Below are positions 14,466 to 18,427 of a stretch of DNA of 18,427 nucleotides, one piece after another; within the stretch, counting starts at the first letter, position 1; every line of letters starts with the position of its first letter. The notes beneath the pieces were generated by a model. That model had not been told where the DNA came from, did no database searches, and saw only the letters and a list, made by a program, of their open reading frames with translations. This stretch comes from Dehalococcoidia bacterium (GTDB lineage Bacteria; Chloroflexota; Dehalococcoidia; JAUSJJ01), in the NCBI GenBank assembly GCA_030647705.1, contig JAUSJJ010000175.1, positions 1 through 18,427 on the forward strand, given 5' to 3'. A program made the position numbers and the translations under genes.

Positions 14466-16832
14466 GTGTCTTTTCTGTCCAACATGACCCTGGGCAGGAG
14501 GATAATACTCCTGACTGCGGTCTGGGTGCTGATAGGCATTGGACTTTTCGGCTTCCTCAGCATGAGGGCGCTCAGCCAAAGCACGGAAGCGATGCTTCGC
14601 GAGCGGCTGACGGTTGCGCATCTTATCGCCGACTACGCGGATGAAGTCCTGGGAGGGGCGCTGGCCCAACTGAAGTACACGGCCCAGGACGTCGACATGG
14701 ATGGGCCGCAGAGCGAGATCGAGGCACAGATAGCAGGACTCGAGACGGCTTACTCCAGGATGTCGATCTCCACCCTCAACATCCTTCTATTGAACAGCTC
14801 GGGCCGTGTAGTGTGGAGCAGCCGGGACTATGACAAGCTGGCGGGTACGGAGATGTTCGCCTATGCCAGCATCAGCCAGACGATGGAGAACAGGGAGCCA
14901 CAAATCTCTGGCCTGGTGTCCGCCCCGTTGACCGGCACTCCCGCCATTCTGCTCAGCGGCGTGACCAGCTTAGGCAAGTTGCCCAGGGGCGTCCTGGTGG
15001 TCGCGATCGACATAGCTCATTCCAGCATCGGCGGCTTCATCCGGCCCATCAAGCTGGGTGAGACCGGGTATATCGAGATCGTGGACCAGAACGGCCTGGT
15101 CATTGCCAGGACGGAACCCGGCCACAAGCTCGCGCCGTTTGAGAAGAGCGACCACCCCGAGCGGTTCGCTGCGCTCATCGCCGCCGGGGAGCCTACCGTG
15201 GGTACCTGCCACACTTGCCACGAGGCGGGTCAGCAGGTGGAGAGGCGTGATGTGCTGGCCTTTACCCGTGTTTCAACCGCTCCCTGGGGAGTCGCGATCC
15301 GCCAATCGGAAAAAGAAGCGCTGGCGCCCACCGAGGAGTTGCGGCTGAGGCTGCTTCTTTCGGGAGGCGGGCTGTTCTTCGTCGCACTGCTCTTTGTGGG
15401 CGTAACCACTCGGGAGGTGGTCAGGCGCATCGGTACGCTGGCCGCTGCCTCCCGGAGAATCGCCGAGGGCGACCTTTCGAGCCCGGTGATCGCTCACGGG
15501 AAAGACGAAATCGGGACCCTGGGCCGCACTTTCGACGAAATGAGGTTGAAGCTCAAGACTTCTTACGAAGAGACGCAGCAGAGGACTCGCGAGTTGTCGT
15601 CATTGCTCACCGTCACCGAGATACTGGCCTCGTCTCCGGACCTTTCCAGCCTGCTGCAGGCGGTGGTGGCAAAGGCGGTCGAGGTTATTCCTGCGGCGAG
15701 CAGCGGAGCGTTGCTGCTCAAGGACGCCAAGGATGGCAGCTTTGTGGTGCGCGCCGTTTCCGGACCGGACATGGCGCCGCTTTCCAGGGTTGTCCCGGGT
15801 CCGGGGGCCGGCGGGCCGGAGTGCCTCATTCCCGGCCAGGCGAACGAGGGCATCCGCATCCAGGCCCGGGAGATGTGTTCGGCATTCCTGCGGGCCAGTG
15901 GCGCCGGTCTGAAGGCACGGAGCGCCGTCTGTGCTCCGGTGGTGCGCCAAGCAGAGTGCGTAGGCGGGATAGTGGTGGTGAGCCTCAGGGACGACGCAGC
16001 GTTCTCTGAGCCCGACGTTCGCTTGCTCCAGGCTATCGCCGACAACATCGCCATGGCTATCGAGAAGGCCCAGCTTACCGGGGAGGCCGAACAGGCGCGG
16101 GCCTGGCGGGAGGCAGACCGCCTGAAGTCCCAATTCATCTCTTCTATCTCCCACGAGCTGAGGACCCCACTGGCCTCTATCAAGGGGTACTCAACGTCAT
16201 TGCTCCGCCAAGACGTGTCGTGGGATGAGGTGACTCAACGTGAGTTCCTGCAGATTATCGACGAGAAGACCGACGAGCTCCGCGATCTCATAGACAAGCT
16301 GCTATTGATGGCCAGGGTCGAGGCTGGCGCCCTCAAGCTGGAAACGGAGCCGCTGCTGATGCCTCGTCTGGCTCAGAAAGTGGTGCAGGAGGCGGCGCCG
16401 AGGACCGCCAAACACGAGTTTGCCATTGATTTCCCGCCCAACTTTCCTGTTCTCGAAGCTGATGTCCGCTACATCGAGCAGGTACTGCGCAACCTTGTGG
16501 AAAACGCCATCAAGTACTCTCCTGACGGGGGCCGGATCGCGGTTTCAGGTGAGGTCAGAAGCGACGGGATCGTGGTCGGCGTGAGCGACCAAGGCGTCGG
16601 TATTGCCCCGGAGCATCAAAGCAGGGTCTTCGGCCGGTTCTACCGGGTGGACAACCCTTCGACGCGTGGTACTCCTGGCAGCGGACTCGGGCTTGCCATT
16701 GCCAAGGGACACGTGGAGGCGCACGGCGGCCGGATATGGGTCGAAAGCGAGCCTGGGAATGGTACCACGTTCTATTTCAGCCTTCCTCTGGACCACCATG
16801 GGGCCAGCACCGAAGGTCAGGAAGGAAAGTAG
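14466..16832 (+). CDS. Heme-c-motif sensor histidine kinase: extracytoplasmic sensor, HAMP, GAF, HisKA, HATPase
   Basis: This 788-residue kinase has a first span at ~12-33 and an extracytoplasmic sensor homologous to the kinase at 8964 (GFIRPIKLGETGYIEIVD at 190-207), with heme motif CHTCH at 248-252. A second span lies at ~296-316, followed by HAMP (~316-368), one GAF domain (~390-535), HisKA with phosphorylated His563 (SISHELRTPLAS), and HATPase_c with Asn680 (NLVENAIKYSP), DQGVGI (708-713) and GSGLGLAI (738-745). GTG 14466 is chosen because GGGGAGG lies 8 bases upstream; ATG 14484 is the alternative. Unlike its neighbour it has the EnvZ/PhoR-type transmitter and one GAF domain fewer. The regulator starts 4 bases after its stop. 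Heme binding is predicted from motif and location. Confidence 0.93.
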   Translation: MSFLSNMTLGRRIILLTAVWVLIGIGLFGFLSMRALSQSTEAMLRERLTVAHLIADYADEVLGGALAQLKYTAQDVDMDGPQSEIEAQIAGLETAYSRMSISTLNILLLNSSGRVVWSSRDYDKLAGTEMFAYASISQTMENREPQISGLVSAPLTGTPAILLSGVTSLGKLPRGVLVVAIDIAHSSIGGFIRPIKLGETGYIEIVDQNGLVIARTEPGHKLAPFEKSDHPERFAALIAAGEPTVGTCHTCHEAGQQVERRDVLAFTRVSTAPWGVAIRQSEKEALAPTEELRLRLLLSGGGLFFVALLFVGVTTREVVRRIGTLAAASRRIAEGDLSSPVIAHGKDEIGTLGRTFDEMRLKLKTSYEETQQRTRELSSLLTVTEILASSPDLSSLLQAVVAKAVEVIPAASSGALLLKDAKDGSFVVRAVSGPDMAPLSRVVPGPGAGGPECLIPGQANEGIRIQAREMCSAFLRASGAGLKARSAVCAPVVRQAECVGGIVVVSLRDDAAFSEPDVRLLQAIADNIAMAIEKAQLTGEAEQARAWREADRLKSQFISSISHELRTPLASIKGYSTSLLRQDVSWDEVTQREFLQIIDEKTDELRDLIDKLLLMARVEAGALKLETEPLLMPRLAQKVVQEAAPRTAKHEFAIDFPPNFPVLEADVRYIEQVLRNLVENAIKYSPDGGRIAVSGEVRSDGIVVGVSDQGVGIAPEHQSRVFGRFYRVDNPSTRGTPGSGLGLAIAKGHVEAHGGRIWVESEPGNGTTFYFSLPLDHHGASTEGQEGK
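15207..15221 (+). other. c-type heme attachment motif (CHTCH) in the sensor of the second kinase
   Basis: The codons encode Cys-His-Thr-Cys-His (residues 248-252), at the same position relative to the second membrane span as CHSCH in the first kinase, with matching flanks (GTCHTCHEAG, DVLAFTRVSTAPWGVAIRQSE). Confidence 0.75.
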
Positions 16833-16835
16833 CAG

Positions 16836-17537
16836 ATGGTCAGAAAAGCTTCCATTCTGGTGCTCGACGACGACCCACGGCTGATCCGTCTGGTACGGGC
16901 CAATCTGGAATCAGTAGGATACAAGGTGTTCGTGGCCATGGACGCCGCCGGCGCGCTCAATCAGGTGGATAAAGAGATGCCTGACCTCATCCTCCTGGAT
17001 ATCATGCTTCCGGACGTCGATGGCTATGAGTTCTGCCGCCGCGTGAGGGAGTTTTCCGGAGTGCCCATCATAATGCTCACCGCCAAGGCCGAGGAGGCCG
17101 ACAAAGTGAAAGGTTTGCGTCTGGGCGCGGACGATTACCTGACCAAGCCCTTTGGGGTGGAGGAGTTGCTGGCAAGGGTTGGCGCTGTGCTCCGGCGCAC
17201 CAGGTCCACTGAAGACGTCCAGACGCCCCCGGTGTTTTCCTGCGGAGATGTCACCGTCGATTTCGCCCGGCGCAGAGTGACCGTAAGGGGACAGGAAGTG
17301 TCTCTGACGCTCACAGAGTACAAGCTGCTTTCTCAGTTGGTGAGCAACGCGGGCAGGGTGATGTTGCACGAAGATCTGCTCAGCAAGGTGTGGGGGTCGG
17401 AATACCGCAACGAGCTTGAATACCTGAGGGCGTACATCCGTCACCTGCGACGCAAGATCGAGGCTGACCCCGGCAATCCCACGTACATCGTGTCGCGGCC
17501 CGGGGTCGGCTACATGTTCGCCAAAGTCGCGAAATGA
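16836..17537 (+). CDS. OmpR/PhoB-family winged-helix response regulator
   Basis: This 233-residue regulator has a receiver domain with Asp11-Asp13, phosphoacceptor Asp55 (LILLDIMLPD), Thr82 and Lys104 (LTKPFG). Its C-terminal winged helix (~134-230) contains LTLTEYKLLSQL, VSRPGVGYMF and the RHLRRKIE recognition-helix region. The ATG at 16836 follows the kinase stop by 3 bases, with GGAAGGAAAG as ribosome binding site. The pair is therefore one operon, and the OmpR type fits the HisKA kinase. A weak stem (17562-17574) follows, with no U tract. Candidate targets include the downstream slipin promoter, which carries 11-base-phased TTTTCAT repeats of the kind PhoB-like proteins bind. Confidence 0.95.
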   Translation: MVRKASILVLDDDPRLIRLVRANLESVGYKVFVAMDAAGALNQVDKEMPDLILLDIMLPDVDGYEFCRRVREFSGVPIIMLTAKAEEADKVKGLRLGADDYLTKPFGVEELLARVGAVLRRTRSTEDVQTPPVFSCGDVTVDFARRRVTVRGQEVSLTLTEYKLLSQLVSNAGRVMLHEDLLSKVWGSEYRNELEYLRAYIRHLRRKIEADPGNPTYIVSRPGVGYMFAKVAK

Positions 17538-17688
17538 CCGCACGCGGCCTGCCTCCAAGCTAGCCTGACAGGCTCGTTGGACGGCATCGTTCTCCTCTCC
17601 CAGACGCCTATGGGCGGTTGAACGCTCCTCGCTCATGCGGCAGACCCTCTGAATACTGCTGCAAAGGCATGACTATTACCATGCAATA

Positions 17689-17854
17689 TTGACAGGTCAT
17701 ATCGTTGGCCTTCGCATTCAACCCCCCTCGATACATGTAGCTAGTCCTACACTATATTGACCAGTCGATGTAGTTCATATCTACTACTTTTCATATGTTT
17801 TTCATGTTTGAGCCTCTGATTTTTATGCGTTTTTCATATTGATTCGGCTACAAT
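17689..17854 (+). promoter_or_regulatory. AT-rich regulatory region before the slipin gene, with phased TTTTCAT repeats
   Basis: The spacer 17538-17897 (360 bases) contains no gene. TTTTCAT occurs at 17788-17794, 17799-17805 (11 bases apart) and 17831-17837 (32 bases further), with a related AGTTCAT at 17772-17778. A probable -10 TACAAT lies at 17849-17854 with no good -35, as expected for an activator-dependent promoter. A perfect TTGACA at 17689-17694, inside the palindrome TGAC-AG-GTCA, lacks a matching -10. The 11-base phasing resembles PhoB/OmpR-type binding sites; binding itself is inference. Confidence 0.4.
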
Positions 17855-17897
17855 TCAGACGTAGTAGGTGTAATAGGCTAGGAGGAATTGATCAAGG

Positions 17898-18427
17898 ATG
17901 AACGGTTACATCATTGCGCTGATCGTCGTAGTGGCGGTGGCGGCATTCGCATTCTCTATCAAGATCATTAAGCAATACGAGCGTGGTGTCGTACTGCGGT
18001 TTGGCAGCCTGGCGGGCACCAGGGGGCCCGGGTTGAATCTGATTATCCCCTTTGTCGACCGTCTGACCAAGGTCAGCCTTCGCATCAAGACGGTTGTCCT
18101 CGAGCCGCAGGAAGCCATTACCAGAGACAACGTCACCATCAAGGTAGACGCCGTTTTGTACTTCAAAATTGTGGACCCGATCAAGTCCGTGATGAACGTT
18201 GAAGAGTTCGACCAGGCCACTATCCAGATAGCTTTGACCACCCTGAGGAGCGTGCTGGGGCAATCCGAACTCGATGAAGTGCTGGCCCATCGTGACGAGA
18301 TCAACCGCAAGCTGCGGGAGATCATCGATGAGCAGACTGAGGAGCCGTGGGGGGTGAGGGTGACCATCGTCGAAGTGAAGGACGTCCTCCTGCCCGAGTC
18401 GATGCAGAGGGCCATGGCCAAGCAGGC
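17898..18427 (+). CDS. Slipin/stomatin-like SPFH (band 7) membrane protein (partial, 3' end outside window)
   Basis: The frame is open to the right edge (~176 residues visible). It begins with one N-terminal membrane span (YIIALIVVVAVAAFAFSI), then IKQYERGVVLRFGSL, GPGLNLIIPFVDRL, ITRDNVTIKVDAVLYFKI, QTTLRSVLG-type (ALTTLRSVLGQSELDEVL), EIIDEQTEEPWGVRVTIVEVKDVLLPESMQRAMA. This is the continuous SPFH-domain signature of slipins, which oligomerise in membranes and are often paired with an NfeD-type protease-like partner; such a partner would lie beyond the window. An in-frame TGA at 17889-17891 fixes ATG 17898 as the start. AGGAGG (17880-17885) lies 12 bases away, an unusually long gap. Confidence 0.93.
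   Translation, partial: MNGYIIALIVVVAVAAFAFSIKIIKQYERGVVLRFGSLAGTRGPGLNLIIPFVDRLTKVSLRIKTVVLEPQEAITRDNVTIKVDAVLYFKIVDPIKSVMNVEEFDQATIQIALTTLRSVLGQSELDEVLAHRDEINRKLREIIDEQTEEPWGVRVTIVEVKDVLLPESMQRAMAKQ

Noticed and set aside
17538..17897. tRNA or other structured RNA gene in the spacer before the slipin gene
   Set aside because: No cloverleaf or conserved TTCRA arm was found; the region is AT-rich with short repeats consistent with a promoter.

Overview
The window is a moderately GC-rich bacterial chromosome segment carrying about 15 genes. It has small intergenic spacers full of GC-rich palindromes, two two-component systems, a NrfD-type respiratory operon, RadA, an NYN protein, a DUF4342 remnant and a slipin. 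This mix resembles uncultured Dehalococcoidia/Chloroflexota. That placement is an inference from gene content and protein style, not from a marker gene, and I hold it only moderately.

Layout. Positions 1-2619 (+) hold the end of a 2,4-dienoyl-CoA reductase-like flavoprotein, radA, and a conserved protein of unknown function, closed by a strong hairpin that overlaps the last coding bases. Positions 2695-3865 (-) hold an NYN-domain protein followed by a DUF4342 gene broken by a one-base frameshift. Positions 4081-4608 (-) hold a YfcE/MJ0936-type phosphoesterase with a good sigma70-like promoter. Positions 4609-5246 are a regulatory spacer. Positions 5247-8565 (+) are a tight three-gene operon with ATGA overlaps: a Tat-exported four-cluster [4Fe-4S] protein, an NrfD/PsrC/ActC-type quinone-interacting membrane protein, and a membrane-anchored cytochrome c. 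No molybdopterin catalytic subunit is present. Positions 8566-8963 are a cluster of palindromic repeats. Positions 8964-12405 (+) hold a large histidine kinase (HisKA_3 type) and its NarL/LuxR regulator. Positions 12535-12699 encode a 54-residue single-span membrane protein. Positions 12700-13294 contain a MITE-like element. Positions 13295-14296 hold a Gfo/Idh/MocA oxidoreductase. Positions 14466-17537 (+) hold a second histidine kinase (HisKA type) and its OmpR/PhoB regulator. Position 17898 to the end is a partial slipin (SPFH) gene preceded by phased TTTTCAT repeats.

The most striking feature is that the two histidine kinases share a homologous extracytoplasmic sensor region containing a c-type heme motif (CHSCH and CHTCH) just before the second membrane span. 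Their transmitter halves belong to two different kinase families and are paired with two different regulator families. Together with the cytochrome c/NrfD/FeS operon next door, this suggests a redox- or gas-sensing heme sensor pair that splits one type of signal into two outputs, possibly tuning the neighbouring electron-transfer complex. The heme motifs and the homology are visible in the sequence. The regulatory link is inference.
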